From Aquamicrobium lusatiense (GTDB lineage Bacteria; Pseudomonadota; Alphaproteobacteria; Rhizobiales; Rhizobiaceae), in NCBI RefSeq assembly GCF_014201615.1, contig NZ_JACHEU010000001.1, positions 1,321,631 through 1,385,630 of the forward strand: 64,000 nucleotides of DNA, given 5' to 3'. Position numbers and translations under genes: made by a program. Position 1 is the first letter of the stretch. Each line of letters starts with the position of its first letter. Below the pieces are notes generated by a model, which was given only the letters and a program-made list of their open reading frames with translations, did no database searches and had not been told where the DNA came from. Below are positions 1 through 9,865 of the stretch, one piece after another.

Positions 1-1143
1 CGCAACCGCAGTGCTGCGTCGGCGACGGGTGCAGCCGAAACCTACAGCCAATACAGATCCGGCTTTGATGCAAGTTGGGAGATTGACCTGTTTGGCGGCA
101 AACGCCGGGCAGTCGAGGCTGCACGTTACGGCATGGATGCGGCAGAAGAGGAGTTGCGCGCCACACTCCTGTCGCTGATTGGGGATGTGGCCTCAAATTA
201 TGTCGAGGCGCGGGGCTATCAGGCCCGTATCGCGCTTGCCCGCCGCACCGCTACCTCACAGCGTGAGACGGTGGCGCTTACCCGCACGCGCCTCGAGGCG
301 GGGGCGGCATCGGCCGTGGACGTTGCCAACTCCTCGGGGCAGGCATCCAATACAGAGGCGAACATTCCGACCCTCGAAGCCGCATATGCCCAGGCGGTTC
401 ATCGCCTGTCGGTGCTGACCGGACGTCCGCCTGCATCTCTGGCAGACCGGATGAAGAAGTCCGCGCCGATTCCGGGTCCGAAACTACCGATCCCGACAGG
501 TATTCCTGCCGACATCCTTCTAACCCGACCCGATGTACGCCTTGCCGAGCGTCAATATGCGCAGGCAACTGCGAAGATCGGGCAGGCCGAGGCCGAGCGG
601 TATCCTGGGATCAGTCTGACCGGCAATATCGCAACCACAGGGCTTAATCTCGGTGACCTCGGCAGGAGCTCGTCGATAAGCTGGTCGTTCGGGCCGTCCC
701 TGAGCGTGCCGATCTTCAATGCCGGGCAACTCGCGGCCGCGGCCGACGTTGCGAGAGCGCAGCGCGACCAGTACTTCGTTGCGTGGCGCGCGTCAGTGCT
801 TACGGCGTTGGAGGACGTCGAAAACGCTACCGTCTCGCTCTCCCTGGAACGGGTTCGCAACGGCAGGCTGGCGACCTCTGTCCGGCATTATCGCGATGGA
901 GCCTCGCTGGCCAGAACCCTGTACCAGTCGGGCTCGACGAGCTTCCTCGAGCTCCTCGAAGCGGAACGATCCCTCTATTCGGCCGAGGACGCCCTGATCC
1001 AGAGCCGCGTGTCGATCGCTACCGACTATATCGCGCTCAACAAAGCACTCGGTGGGGGCTGGGACGGGTATGTCGACAGCACGAAACCGGAAATTTTAGA
1101 TGCAAACCAGGGGCCGCGTCTCGCTGGCTCTGTCCGCAACTGA
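1..1143 (+). CDS. Outer-membrane efflux factor, NodT/TolC family (5' end outside window)
   Basis: This is the outer-membrane channel of a tripartite efflux pump. The frame is open from base 1 and the first in-window ATG (133) is internal: residues such as FDASWEIDLFGGKRR upstream of it are the typical conserved segment of NodT-type outer-membrane factors. The visible 380 or so residues are two OEP repeats with long Ala/Glu/Arg-rich helices and the conserved TRPDVRLAE segment near the middle. It lies 61 bp upstream of a MacA-like adaptor and a MacB-like ABC protein on the same strand, so the three probably work together exporting drugs, lipids or peptides. The N-terminus and any lipoprotein signal are not visible. 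The family is clear; the substrate is unknown. Confidence 0.9.
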   Translation, partial: RNRSAASATGAAETYSQYRSGFDASWEIDLFGGKRRAVEAARYGMDAAEEELRATLLSLIGDVASNYVEARGYQARIALARRTATSQRETVALTRTRLEAGAASAVDVANSSGQASNTEANIPTLEAAYAQAVHRLSVLTGRPPASLADRMKKSAPIPGPKLPIPTGIPADILLTRPDVRLAERQYAQATAKIGQAEAERYPGISLTGNIATTGLNLGDLGRSSSISWSFGPSLSVPIFNAGQLAAAADVARAQRDQYFVAWRASVLTALEDVENATVSLSLERVRNGRLATSVRHYRDGASLARTLYQSGSTSFLELLEAERSLYSAEDALIQSRVSIATDYIALNKALGGGWDGYVDSTKPEILDANQGPRLAGSVRN

Positions 1144-1204
1144 CGAAATGAGAACGCAACAGCCGACATCGTCGGTAGAGCCGCCGGTAAAGAAAGCATA
1201 ATCC

Positions 1205-2410
1205 GTGAAAGCTGGAAGAATAATTGTAGCTGTCCTCGTGGCCAGCGGCGTCGCCATTGCTGCGTACGCCGGTTGGAAGACATTTTTCACGCAGCAGAAG
1301 CCATCCCTCCTGACGGCTGCAGTCTCGCGCGGCGATGTAGAGGAAACGGTGCTTGCGACAGGTACCCTGAAACCTGTCAGACTGGTTGCGGTCGGCTCGC
1401 AGGTTTCCGGCCGTATCACTGCGGTAAAAGTCGAACTCGGGCAGTCTGTCAAAACGGGCGACCTCATCGCTGAAATCGATTCTGTATCGCAGCAGAACTC
1501 TCTGCGCACCGCTGAGGCTTCGCTCGCCAACCTGACCGCACAGCGACAGGAAAGGGAGTCGACACTCTCACTGAACGAACAGACGCTCACCCGGCAGGAG
1601 CAGATGCTGGCAAGAAGAGCTGTCTCTCAGGCAGACTATGACAATGCCGCCGCGGCTGTTGTGCAGACGCGTGCGCAAATTGCCGCGCTGGATGCCCAGA
1701 TAACTGCCGGTCAGGTCGCCATCGAGACCGCGCAGGCGAATCTCGGCTATACCCGCATAACAGCGCCGGTTGAGGGAACAGTGCTGGCGATCGTCAGCCA
1801 GGAAGGCCAGACCGTCAATGCTGTCCAGTCCACGCCGACCATTGTTATCCTGGGTCAGCTCGAAACTATGAAGGTGCGTGCCGAGATATCCGAAGCTGAT
1901 ATCGTCAAGGTCAAACCGGGCCAGCCTGTTTGGTTCACCATCGTCGGCGAGCCGGAAAACCGCTACAGTGCCACGCTCGAGTCGATCGAGCCGGCTCCGG
2001 AGTCAATTCGCAACGACACCAGCATCACGGCGTCCGCCTCCACCGGGACGTCTGGCTCATCCACCGAGGCGGTCTACTATAATGGCATCTTCGATGTTCC
2101 CAATCCGGATGGCCGCCTCAGGACCTATATGACCGCACAGGTCAATATCGTTCTGGGCCGGGCCGAGGATGTTCTCACGATCCCTGCATCGGCATTGGGT
2201 GTGAAGGACGCGGATGGCCTCTATGCGGTCCGGATCGTTGAAGCCGGAAAGATATCCGAGCGCAAGGTCAAGATCGGACTGAATGACAAGGTGACGGCCG
2301 AGGTCCGCGATGGCCTCGCCGAGCACGACATCGTCGTTACCGGCGAGGCAAGCTCACAAGTCGCACCGACGGGCTTCGGCGGACGTGGCGGCCCACCGAT
2401 GGGGTTCTGA
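1205..2410 (+). CDS. macA: MacA-like periplasmic adaptor (membrane fusion protein)
   Basis: This periplasmic adaptor links an inner-membrane ABC exporter to the outer-membrane factor. The start is GTG, followed by an N-terminal membrane anchor (about residues 5-24), a lipoyl/biotinyl-like half around residues 45-95, an Ala/Gln-rich alpha-helical hairpin (about 100-180), the second lipoyl half (YTRITAPVEGTV) and beta-barrel domains. The last residues are Gly/Pro-rich (GFGGRGGPPMGF), as in many MacA homologues. The length of 401 residues is normal for the family. It overlaps nothing but is followed after 2 bp by the MacB-like gene, so the two are almost certainly co-transcribed. Family assignment is strong; calling it the orthologue of E. 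coli MacA is inference. Confidence 0.9.
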   Translation: MKAGRIIVAVLVASGVAIAAYAGWKTFFTQQKPSLLTAAVSRGDVEETVLATGTLKPVRLVAVGSQVSGRITAVKVELGQSVKTGDLIAEIDSVSQQNSLRTAEASLANLTAQRQERESTLSLNEQTLTRQEQMLARRAVSQADYDNAAAAVVQTRAQIAALDAQITAGQVAIETAQANLGYTRITAPVEGTVLAIVSQEGQTVNAVQSTPTIVILGQLETMKVRAEISEADIVKVKPGQPVWFTIVGEPENRYSATLESIEPAPESIRNDTSITASASTGTSGSSTEAVYYNGIFDVPNPDGRLRTYMTAQVNIVLGRAEDVLTIPASALGVKDADGLYAVRIVEAGKISERKVKIGLNDKVTAEVRDGLAEHDIVVTGEASSQVAPTGFGGRGGPPMGF

Positions 2411-2412
2411 CG

Positions 2413-4374
2413 ATGGCCGAGCCAATCATTGTTCTCAACCGCATCAGGCGGGAATATCCCTCGGGTGAAGGCACCATCGCGGTCCTCAAGGACGTGGATC
2501 TGACCATTGATGCCGGGGAAATGGTCGCGATCGTGGGTGCCTCCGGTTCCGGCAAATCCACGCTGATGAACATTCTCGGTTGCCTCGACCGCCCAACAGC
2601 TGGCAGCTATCGCTTCGAGGGGCGCGAGACCTCGGCGCTCGACGCGGACGAGCTCGCCGAGTTGCGCCGCGAACATTTCGGCTTCATCTTCCAGCGCTAT
2701 CACCTTCTCGCTGAGTTGAGTGCGCTCGGAAATGTCGAGATCCCAGCGATCTATGCCGGAGCCGCCCAAGGAGAACGCCGGACCCGCGCCGCCACTCTTC
2801 TCGGCCGCCTCGGCATCAGCGACCGGACCGCACATCGCCCCGGCCAGCTTTCGGGAGGCCAGCAGCAGCGCGTCTCGATCGCGCGTGCACTCATGAACGA
2901 TGCGCGCATTGTCCTGGCGGATGAGCCCACCGGCGCGCTTGACAGCCACAGCGGTCAGGAAGTGCTGCGCATCCTCGACGAACTGCACGCCGAGGGCCGC
3001 ACCGTCATCATCGTTACGCACGACAAGTCGATCGCCAACCGGGCCGACCGCATCATCGAGATCAGCGACGGCATGATCATCTCCGATGAAAAAACGTCGG
3101 ATCTGGACCGGCGATCGGTCGGCATGGCGGAGCCTGTGGCCAAGTCCCGGGCCTCGGGTGTCGTGCAGGGGCTTCTCAATCGGTCGCGTGAAGCGCTGCG
3201 AATGGCGCTGCTGGCGATGAGGGCGCATCAGCTTCGCACGTTCCTGACTATGCTTGGCATCATCATAGGCATCGCTTCGGTCGTCTCGGTCGTGGCGCTC
3301 GGCGAGGGGTCTCGACAGCGAGTGCTGGAAAACATTTCCAGTCTCGGTACCAACACACTCCAGGTCTTCGCTGGTACCAGCTTTGGCGATACGCGTTCCG
3401 GACGTATCACCACCCTCGTCGTCAGCGACGCCGACGCGTTGTCAGGTCAGGCCTATGTGGCGGCGGTGACGCCGACGGTTTCCGCGTCCGGGCTCGCGCG
3501 TTTTGGTGCGGTGGAAGCGAACGCGCAGGTCAGCGGCGTCGGCGCGCAGTATTTCGACGCCACCGGCGTGACGCTTGTGCAGGGCCGGCTGTTTGACGCC
3601 GAGGCCGTGACCCGCATCGCGCAGGAAGCGGTTATAGACCAGAATACGAGGCAGACACTGTTTCCTGACGCCACGGCTGATCCTGTCGGCGAGACGGTAC
3701 TTGTCGGCAAGGTGCCGCTGCGCGTCGTCGGGGTTGTCCAGACCAGCCAGCTGGGGCCAGGCGGCAATCAGAATCTCACCATCTATACGCCCTATACAAC
3801 AGTACAGTCGCGCTTCCTTGGCTCGACTTCTCTGGCCAGCATCACGGTGAAGGTTGCTGACGATGTCGACATGGGGCTTGCCGAGCAGGCCGTCACGGAG
3901 CTTCTGACGCGCCGCCATGGCACGAAAGACTTTTTCATCATCAACACGGATGACATCCGTCAGACCATCACGTCGACCACCGAGACGATGCAAGTCCTGA
4001 TCGCCGCCATTGCCATCATATCACTCGTAGTTGGCGGTATCGGCGTGATGAACATCATGCTTGTCTCTGTTTCGGAGCGGGTGTCGGAGATCGGCGTGCG
4101 CATGGCAGTCGGTGCCCGGCAGGGCGACATCATGCAGCAATTCCTGATTGAAGCGGTATTGGTCTGTCTGATTGGGGGAATACTTGGCATTTTGGCTGCC
4201 CTCGGCTTTGGTGCAGTCTTCAGCGCGTTAAGCACCAGCTTCAGTCTTGTCTATTCAACAACATCGATCGTCGCAGCCTTCCTGTGCTCCAGCCTGATCG
4301 GAATAGCCTTTGGCTACTTACCAGCGCGCAACGCCTCGCAACTCGATCCCGTGGTGGCATTGTCGAAAGGATAG
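2413..4374 (+). CDS. macB: MacB-like ABC transporter, fused ATPase and permease
   Basis: This is a fused ABC exporter of the MacB mechanotransmission type. The N-terminal ATPase carries Walker [10 protein letters not shown] (about residues 42-50), signature LSGGQQQR and Walker B VLADEP with the D-loop. The C-terminal half has a first membrane segment near residue 280 ([17 protein letters not shown]), a large periplasmic domain, and three terminal membrane helices including the [27 protein letters not shown] segment typical of FtsX/MacB. At 653 residues it is full length. It follows the adaptor after 2 bp. Substrates of known relatives include macrolides, toxins and siderophores; nothing here tells which applies. 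Confidence 0.92.
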   Translation: MAEPIIVLNRIRREYPSGEGTIAVLKDVDLTIDAGEMVAIVGASGSGKSTLMNILGCLDRPTAGSYRFEGRETSALDADELAELRREHFGFIFQRYHLLAELSALGNVEIPAIYAGAAQGERRTRAATLLGRLGISDRTAHRPGQLSGGQQQRVSIARALMNDARIVLADEPTGALDSHSGQEVLRILDELHAEGRTVIIVTHDKSIANRADRIIEISDGMIISDEKTSDLDRRSVGMAEPVAKSRASGVVQGLLNRSREALRMALLAMRAHQLRTFLTMLGIIIGIASVVSVVALGEGSRQRVLENISSLGTNTLQVFAGTSFGDTRSGRITTLVVSDADALSGQAYVAAVTPTVSASGLARFGAVEANAQVSGVGAQYFDATGVTLVQGRLFDAEAVTRIAQEAVIDQNTRQTLFPDATADPVGETVLVGKVPLRVVGVVQTSQLGPGGNQNLTIYTPYTTVQSRFLGSTSLASITVKVADDVDMGLAEQAVTELLTRRHGTKDFFIINTDDIRQTITSTTETMQVLIAAIAIISLVVGGIGVMNIMLVSVSERVSEIGVRMAVGARQGDIMQQFLIEAVLVCLIGGILGILAALGFGAVFSALSTSFSLVYSTTSIVAAFLCSSLIGIAFGYLPARNASQLDPVVALSKG

Positions 4375-4551
4375 CGCCGCACGCCGATATGCCGTGGCCT
4401 GCTTCAGGCAAACAGAGCCAGCTCTTATATCAGCGGCGCTGATCTCTGACCCTCTCGGGATTCCGGTCTGCCCGGTTTCATGATCCGATTGAGTGAGAGG
4501 AGATTCGTGCGATGGGATCAGCGATCGAGATGCTGACGGACTTATTCGGCC

Positions 4552-5166
4552 GTGGAATTGGGGCTGCTGGCCAAGAGTTCGGGAGATAGCAAGCTGAGCA
4601 TACGGCTGATGTCGCTGGCGCGCCTCGATCCACAGCGCGTCACCGAGGAACGCTTCGGCATCACCTATCATGAACGTTACGTCGGGACATTGCTGAAGGA
4701 ACTGCGGTTCGCCCACATCAGTGCCCGCCCGCATCAGCCGGCCGATCAGCGCTACAGATCGGCCTGTCTCTTCGGCACCATCTGCCCGGCGTGTGGCATA
4801 AGTGCCGGGCTGGCGCTGACGTTCGCCGACACCATGCAGCTTCATCTAGATGAGATCAGCCGTCTTGTCCCACGGCAGGCCCACGCGGTGCTGCTGCCCG
4901 ACAGGGCCGGACGGCACACGACTGCGAAGCTCGATTTTTCAAGCAACATGACGCTGATCGTCCTGCCATCTCGAGCACCGGAACTGAACCCGGTCAGGAC
5001 TGTCTGGCAGTCTCTGCGCCAGAACTGGATTTCCAACCGTGTCTTCGAACCATACGATGCCATCATCGAAGCGATCTGCGATGTCTGGCAAAAGCTCCTC
5101 GCCCACCCCGGCATAATCAAATCGATCGGAGCCCGCAAATGGGCACATGTCGGTCAATCAATATGA
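4552..5166 (+). pseudogene. IS630-family transposase remnant, internally deleted
   Basis: The reading frame matches an IS630-type DDE transposase but is damaged. The N-terminal part (ERFGITYHERYVGTLLKEL, then HISARPH) runs straight into QPADQRYRSACLFG. Family members carry a block of roughly 60 residues between these, including the first catalytic Asp, so that block is deleted. The second Asp survives (PDRAGRHTT), but the catalytic Glu position in the family pattern ELNPVEN is Arg here (ELNPVRTVW). The usual helix-turn-helix N-terminus is also missing or frameshifted in 4480-4551. I could not define terminal inverted repeats. It sits between the efflux operon and a minus-strand operon and marks an old insertion. 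It should be inactive. Confidence 0.8.
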
Positions 5167-5199
5167 CCGCTTAATACTGGTACGCCGCGGGGGACTAAC

Positions 5200-5991
5200 C
5201 TACGCCGCCTCCCTGCGGATCTCCAGTTCCGACCAGATCTGTCCAAACATGGCCTGATAGCCGGGATGCGTGCGGATGTTTACCGCATCGGTGGTCTCAT
5301 CGCGGAAGGTCACCTCATGCACCGCTTTGACCGTGGAAGGGCGGTTCGTCAGAACCACGATCCGATCCGCCATCGAGATGGCTTCGCCGATATCATGTGT
5401 GATCAGGATCACGCTCTTGGCCTGTTCCTTGATGATGCGGGTCACATCGGCCTGAAGCAACAGGCGTGTCTGGAAATCGAGGGCAGAGAACGGCTCATCG
5501 AGCAGGATGACCTCCGGATCGAAAGCCAGTGTTCGCATCAGCGCGACACGCTGGCGCATGCCGCCCGACAATCCTGACGGCTTGCTGTTCTCGAACCCGG
5601 CCAGACCATATCGATGGATGAGATCCATGGCTATGGCGCGGGCCTTTGCGGCAGGCGTTCCACGGACCTCCAGCCCAAGTGTCACATTGTCGAGCACTGT
5701 GCGCCAGGGAAGCAGAAGATCCTTCTGAAGCATGTATCCGACATGCCCTGTGGCTTTATCGACCTGCTTGCCACTGACTTCGATGCGGCCGCCCTGAAGG
5801 GGAATGAGACCTGCAATGGCGTTGAACAGTGTTGTCTTGCCACACCCGGAGGGGCCCACAAGCGCCAGGACCTCGCCGCGCCGCAGTTCGAGAGAGACGT
5901 TGCGGACCGCCTCGACCTGATTGGGCTCGCCTTCATTGTAGACCACGCGTCCACCGGACGCACGCAGCACCACGTCGGAAGATGATGTCAT
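5200..5991 (-). CDS. ABC transporter ATPase, nitrate/sulfonate/NMT1 type
   Basis: This is the cytoplasmic ATPase of an importer in the SsuB/TauB/ThiZ group. It shows Walker A GPSGCGKTT (about residues 43-51), signature LSGGMRQR and Walker B ILLDEPFSALD, with the characteristic MLQKDLLLPWRTV Q-loop of this subfamily. It is the last gene of a minus-strand operon and overlaps the start-proximal alpha/beta hydrolase gene's stop by 4 bp. Its partners are the permease at 6796 and the binding protein at 8718. The substrate is not readable from the ATPase itself; the interleaved rutB, rutC and rutD homologues suggest a pyrimidine- or ureido-type compound. Confidence 0.92.
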   Translation of the reverse strand: MTSSSDVVLRASGGRVVYNEGEPNQVEAVRNVSLELRRGEVLALVGPSGCGKTTLFNAIAGLIPLQGGRIEVSGKQVDKATGHVGYMLQKDLLLPWRTVLDNVTLGLEVRGTPAAKARAIAMDLIHRYGLAGFENSKPSGLSGGMRQRVALMRTLAFDPEVILLDEPFSALDFQTRLLLQADVTRIIKEQAKSVILITHDIGEAISMADRIVVLTNRPSTVKAVHEVTFRDETTDAVNIRTHPGYQAMFGQIWSELEIRREAA

Positions 5992-6788
5992 GTTGCTTCT
6001 CCTTCAAGAAGAAAGTCCAGCACGATCCGGTTGAACACGTCGGGCTTGGTCTGTGACGCCGCATGGGCGCCGTCTTCCATGATGATGAGCTTTGCATCCG
6101 GTATCTTGGCCGCAAGCTCGTTCGAGAAATAGGCAGGTGTCAGGTGGTCGTCGCGTACGCCGAGTACCAGCACGTCCTTGTCGATGTCCCCCAGGCGGTC
6201 CGTCCAGTCGAAATTCAGGAGCGCGTCTATGCGGCTGTCCATGATGTCGATGTCCAGATTCGAGCCGTACACCTCGGACTCGCCCTTTTCGATCGCGGCG
6301 ATGTTGTCCCTGATCCACCAGCTCGGATGCAGGAATATCGGTGTCGCCTTGACATAGGCTTCCGGACCGGCATTGCGAAGCAGTTCGCGGCGAACCTCGA
6401 AGCAACGGCGGAAGAACCCGTCCGCTTTCGTCCAGGCTGACGCCATAACGATGCGGCCGAGGCGTTCGGGATGCGTCGTTGCGAGCACCTGTGCAATCGC
6501 GGCGCCGGTCGAGTGGCCGACGAAATCCGCCTCTTCGATTTCCAGCGCGTCCATCAGGCCGATGGTGTCTGCCGCCATCTGTTCGATGGAGTAAGCGATC
6601 TTCGACCGGCTGCTGCGGCCTGTGCCGCGGTGGTCGTGGATGATAACGCGGAAATGTCTGGAGAATTCCGCAAGCTGCGCATTCCAGTAGGCACCGACCC
6701 CTCCGAGCCCTGCAACCAGCACAAGGGGGCGACCCTCGCCGAATTCTTCGTAATAGAGTTCGCAATCGTCGAGTTTGACTACAGGCAT
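5988..6788 (-). CDS. rutD: RutD-like alpha/beta hydrolase
   Basis: This is a 266-residue alpha/beta hydrolase, the same length as E. coli RutD, which acts late in the Rut uracil pathway and has been linked to carbamate or aminoacrylate hydrolysis. I chose the ATG at 6788 (MPVVKLDDCELYYEE) over an upstream in-frame start, because the family begins here and the longer form would run into the permease gene. Visible motifs are the oxyanion region GLGGVGAYW, HDHRGTGRS, the nucleophile elbow GHSTGA and a late His in EDGAHAAS. It sits between a permease and an ATPase gene in an operon that also has rutB and rutC homologues. The RutD call depends partly on that context. Confidence 0.75.
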   Translation of the reverse strand: MPVVKLDDCELYYEEFGEGRPLVLVAGLGGVGAYWNAQLAEFSRHFRVIIHDHRGTGRSSRSKIAYSIEQMAADTIGLMDALEIEEADFVGHSTGAAIAQVLATTHPERLGRIVMASAWTKADGFFRRCFEVRRELLRNAGPEAYVKATPIFLHPSWWIRDNIAAIEKGESEVYGSNLDIDIMDSRIDALLNFDWTDRLGDIDKDVLVLGVRDDHLTPAYFSNELAAKIPDAKLIIMEDGAHAASQTKPDVFNRIVLDFLLEGEAT

Positions 6789-6795
6789 GGAAAGC

Positions 6796-7593
6796 TCACC
6801 ACTGAAGTTTCTTTTCGATCCAGGACACCACCACCTCAAGCAGCAGAGCCATGATCATCAGAGCGAAGATGCCGACCCACACGCTGTTCAGGTTATAGAG
6901 CTGGCCGGAATAGTAGACGTGATGGCCGAGGCCTTCCTCGGCCGAGATATACTCGCCCACGACCGCGCCGATCAGCGCGAAGCCGACATTCAGGCGCAGT
7001 GCTGAAACGATCCACGGCAGGCTGCCGGGCACCACGATCGTGCGGAACACCTGAAAGGGCTTTGCTCCCAGCGACTGCATCAGGCGAATGAGATCGCTGT
7101 CGATCTGCTGCGTGCCCTTGTGAGCCTGCAGGAAGGCGACGATGAAGGTGATGATCGCGGCGATGGCGATCTTCGATTCCATTCCCAGACCGAACCACAC
7201 GATGATGAGCGGTGCGAGTGCGATCTTCGGCACGCCGTTCAGCGCGATGATGTAGGGGTGCAGGATTTTCGCCCACAATGGCGACAACCACAGAAGAAGC
7301 CCGCATCCCGTCCCGAGCGTGCTGCCGATGACGAAGCCAAGCACCACTTCCTGTCCCGTCACCCAGAAGTGACGCAGAAGCGAGCCGTCCATGAGCTGTG
7401 CGTAAAACGCCGTCGCGATGCCGGAAGGAACGCCATAGATGTAAGGTTCCAGAAAACCCGTCCTGACGCCCAGTTCCCACGCCCCGAGAATGACCGCCAG
7501 CAGCAGGAGCCGGTAAAACTGAATCCTGAGTGCAGGGTTTGTCTTGCGGGTCCGCGCTGCGGGTCGCGTCATCGATGTCTCCACCTGCGCCAT
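6796..7593 (-). CDS. ABC transporter permease, SsuC/TauC type
   Basis: This is an inner-membrane permease of 265 residues with about six hydrophobic segments, the first at residues 28-46. The conserved EAA cytoplasmic loop is represented near residues 165-190 (LIRLMQSLGAKPFQVFRTIVVPGSLP), which contacts the ATPase. It belongs to the BPD_transp_1 family that serves nitrate, sulfonate, taurine and pyrimidine-precursor importers. It lies 7 bp upstream of the RutD-like gene and 1 bp downstream of the RutC-like gene, so enzymes and transporter are interleaved in one transcript. Substrate is inferred only from these neighbours. Confidence 0.92.
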   Translation of the reverse strand: MAQVETSMTRPAARTRKTNPALRIQFYRLLLLAVILGAWELGVRTGFLEPYIYGVPSGIATAFYAQLMDGSLLRHFWVTGQEVVLGFVIGSTLGTGCGLLLWLSPLWAKILHPYIIALNGVPKIALAPLIIVWFGLGMESKIAIAAIITFIVAFLQAHKGTQQIDSDLIRLMQSLGAKPFQVFRTIVVPGSLPWIVSALRLNVGFALIGAVVGEYISAEEGLGHHVYYSGQLYNLNSVWVGIFALMIMALLLEVVVSWIEKKLQW

Positions 7594-7594
7594 G

Positions 7595-7987
7595 TCAGCC
7601 TCCCGACGACGGGATATGAGCGGTCGACACCAGTTCGACGAGGAATTCGTCGCGCACCAGTTCCGCGATGATGCAGTAGCGGGCTGGTGGATTCTTGCCG
7701 AAGAACTCGGCGTAAACCTCGTTGAACGCAGCGTAGTCCTCGCGGCGTTTCAGGATGATGGCATTGTAGACGATGTTGTCGATCGATCCGCCCGCAGCCT
7801 TGACGACACCGATCACCTGCTCGATGACGTAGCGCGTCTGGGCGCGGATATCGCCGGCATGCAGACTGCCGCCATTGTCGTCTATAGCGAGCGTGCCCGC
7901 GACGTAGAGCGCGGCGCCTACCTTGCTGCCATGAACATATGGGGCGATTGGTTTGGAGGCTCCGGCCGGGATGATGGGGGTGAACAT
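7595..7987 (-). CDS. rutC: RutC-like RidA-family protein
   Basis: This is a RidA/YjgF-fold protein of 130 residues, close to E. coli RutC (128). RutC deaminates 3-aminoacrylate in the uracil-degrading Rut pathway. The ATG at 7987 (MFTPIIPAGASKPIAPY) was chosen because it has a GGGAA ribosome site and matches the family N-terminus; the upstream extension would overlap rutB. The C-terminal EFLVELVSTAHI segment is typical of the trimeric fold. It lies directly downstream of the RutB-like gene and upstream of the permease. RidA proteins are widespread, so the specific RutC call rests on the RutB and RutD neighbours. Confidence 0.82.
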   Translation of the reverse strand: MFTPIIPAGASKPIAPYVHGSKVGAALYVAGTLAIDDNGGSLHAGDIRAQTRYVIEQVIGVVKAAGGSIDNIVYNAIILKRREDYAAFNEVYAEFFGKNPPARYCIIAELVRDEFLVELVSTAHIPSSGG

Positions 7988-8016
7988 GGAAGGTTCCCTT
8001 CGCGCAAGATGCGGTT

Positions 8017-8721
8017 TCAGCGTTGCTGGAGTGCTGTGCCCAGATCGTCCGAGGTGATCGTCCACCCGAAGAATGTCTCGACATTGAAGATCGTGGCGTC
8101 GTGGACATAACGGGGACCCGCCTGGTGGCAGCAGTCCGTCACCATCACGGCATGATATTCCAGCCCGAACGCATCACGGATCGTGGTCTCGACGCATACA
8201 TTGGTCGCGACGCCGACCACGAAGAGATGTCGGATGCCCCGGCTTCTCAGGATGGAGTCGAGCGGTGTTCCGACGAAACCGCTGTAGCGCGATTTGGGAA
8301 CGACGATATCCGTCTCCGCAGGGCTGAGCGCATCGACGAGCGCGTAGTCCCAGCCGCCCTTGGACAGAAGCTGACCTTCGAGTTCGGGCCGCTCGCGCAT
8401 CACGCGCAAGGCATTCGACTTGAACTGGTTGGCGGCCAGCGGGCCGCCGGCCTCCTTATAGTCTGCGTCCCAGCCGTTCTGCAGAAAAACGATCTGCATG
8501 CCAGCCTCGCGCACCTCCCTCACCAGTCCGGAGATGCGCGCGATGACGCCTTCTACGCCGGTAAGATCGAACCCGGCTATGTCGAGATAGCCGCCCTGTG
8601 AGGCATAGGCATTCTGCATGTCGACAACGACGAGCGCGGACTTCGCCGGATCGAACCTGATGCCGTCGGGCCTGGCCTCGGGCAGTTTCAGATGTCCCTC
8701 GGCGCGCATATGGATGGTCAT
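8017..8721 (-). CDS. rutB: RutB-like ureidoacrylate amidohydrolase (isochorismatase fold)
   Basis: This is a cysteine hydrolase of the isochorismatase superfamily, 234 residues. RutB hydrolyses ureidoacrylate (or its peracid) to aminoacrylate, CO2 and ammonia. The catalytic triad is readable: Asp in VVVDMQNAY, Lys in [10 protein letters not shown] and Cys in [13 protein letters not shown]. The block around that Cys and the following HQAGP and NVETFFGW match RutB much better than nicotinamidase-type relatives. It overlaps the binding-protein gene's stop by 4 bp, so it is the second gene of the operon. No RutA monooxygenase, which would make its normal substrate, is encoded in the window. Confidence 0.88.
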   Translation of the reverse strand: MTIHMRAEGHLKLPEARPDGIRFDPAKSALVVVDMQNAYASQGGYLDIAGFDLTGVEGVIARISGLVREVREAGMQIVFLQNGWDADYKEAGGPLAANQFKSNALRVMRERPELEGQLLSKGGWDYALVDALSPAETDIVVPKSRYSGFVGTPLDSILRSRGIRHLFVVGVATNVCVETTIRDAFGLEYHAVMVTDCCHQAGPRYVHDATIFNVETFFGWTITSDDLGTALQQR

Positions 8722-9737
8722 TTCAGGCCAAACTCCTCTGTAGCCTTCTGCGCGAAGCTGTTATCGACCATCTCGGAATAGGGACGTTCGCCGCGCAGCG
8801 TGCCCGCCACGCTCTCGTGCTTTACGAGTGTGTTCCATTCCAGCTCCGAGATTGTGGGGTTGCGCGGCACCAGCGATACGTCGCCGAACATGCGTCCGCG
8901 CGCAGCCTTGAACACAGCCGGGTCCAGCTGGGGAAACTCCACTGCCGAGATTTCCCCGAATACGGCCTCATCCTCATGCAGCAGTTTCTGGGCTTCCGCG
9001 AGGGCGTTGCAGTAGGCCTGCACGGTCTCCGGGTTCTGCTCCAGATAGTCCCGCGTGACGAAGCTGCTGGCGAAGCAGGCAGGCCCCAGTGCCTGGCCGA
9101 GAGAGAAGACCGTTTCCAGACCGAACTGGGTTTCGCCGATGCTGGCATCCCACTCAAACACCGTCGCGACATCCGCGCGTCCGTCGGCGACGGCCTGAAG
9201 CTGCGCTCCGAATGGCAGTTGCAGGATCTTCACGCCTTCCGCTTCCGGGTCGAAGCCGCCAATCGCCTTCATGGCATAGGTTGGCGTGGTGAAGGTGTTG
9301 GACGGAAACTGGAGCGTGGCGACCGTCTTGCCCTTGAAATCCTCGACGGAAGTGAATTTCAGGCCCGGTTTTGCGACGACCCAGACGGAAATCTGCCCGG
9401 CGATCTTTGCAATGTTGACCATCTGAGCGCCTTCTACGGTGGCGTTGACGGACATGCCGGTTCCCGTTACCGCGAACTGCGCCTGACGCGAGAGGATTGC
9501 CGGTACAGGCTGCGCTATGCCGCCCGCCGTTGTCAGGGTCGGCGTGATGCCATGCTTCTCGAAAAGGCCTTTTCGCATTGCGACATAGACGGGGATGTAG
9601 AAGCCGAGATGGATCGCTTCTGAAATTGTCACCGGCGTTGCCGCACGGCTAGGTGACGGCATGCCCAACGCCAGTGCACCTGTTGTGGCGGCCATCCCCG
9701 CGACGAACGCGCGACGGTCGAGGATCATGCTGTTCAT
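8718..9737 (-). CDS. ABC importer substrate-binding protein, NMT1/THI5-like, Tat-type signal
   Basis: This periplasmic binding protein leads the importer/rut operon. I start it at the ATG at 9737 ([17 protein letters not shown]), which has a GGGAG site; an in-frame extension to 9821 is not signal-like. The N-terminus carries a Tat-like pattern DRRAFVAG followed by a hydrophobic stretch and an Ala-rich cleavage region near residues 32-34. The mature part has the NMT1/SsuA hallmark [21 protein letters not shown]. Relatives bind sulfonates, nitrate, thiamine precursors or pyrimidine analogues. Length is normal at 339 residues. The ligand is unknown; the enzymes downstream suggest a ureido or pyrimidine compound. 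Confidence 0.88.
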   Translation of the reverse strand: MNSMILDRRAFVAGMAATTGALALGMPSPSRAATPVTISEAIHLGFYIPVYVAMRKGLFEKHGITPTLTTAGGIAQPVPAILSRQAQFAVTGTGMSVNATVEGAQMVNIAKIAGQISVWVVAKPGLKFTSVEDFKGKTVATLQFPSNTFTTPTYAMKAIGGFDPEAEGVKILQLPFGAQLQAVADGRADVATVFEWDASIGETQFGLETVFSLGQALGPACFASSFVTRDYLEQNPETVQAYCNALAEAQKLLHEDEAVFGEISAVEFPQLDPAVFKAARGRMFGDVSLVPRNPTISELEWNTLVKHESVAGTLRGERPYSEMVDNSFAQKATEEFGLK

Positions 9738-9865
9738 GCAAGTCTCCCATTGAGATCTGTCGATGTCGAAGAGGATGCGGTTCCCGTGCCGGTCTTTCGC
9801 CGACTTGTTGTTTTGCATCACCCACGCTTACGGTAACATCCGGCTGCGCGTTTAAAAGTGCTATT

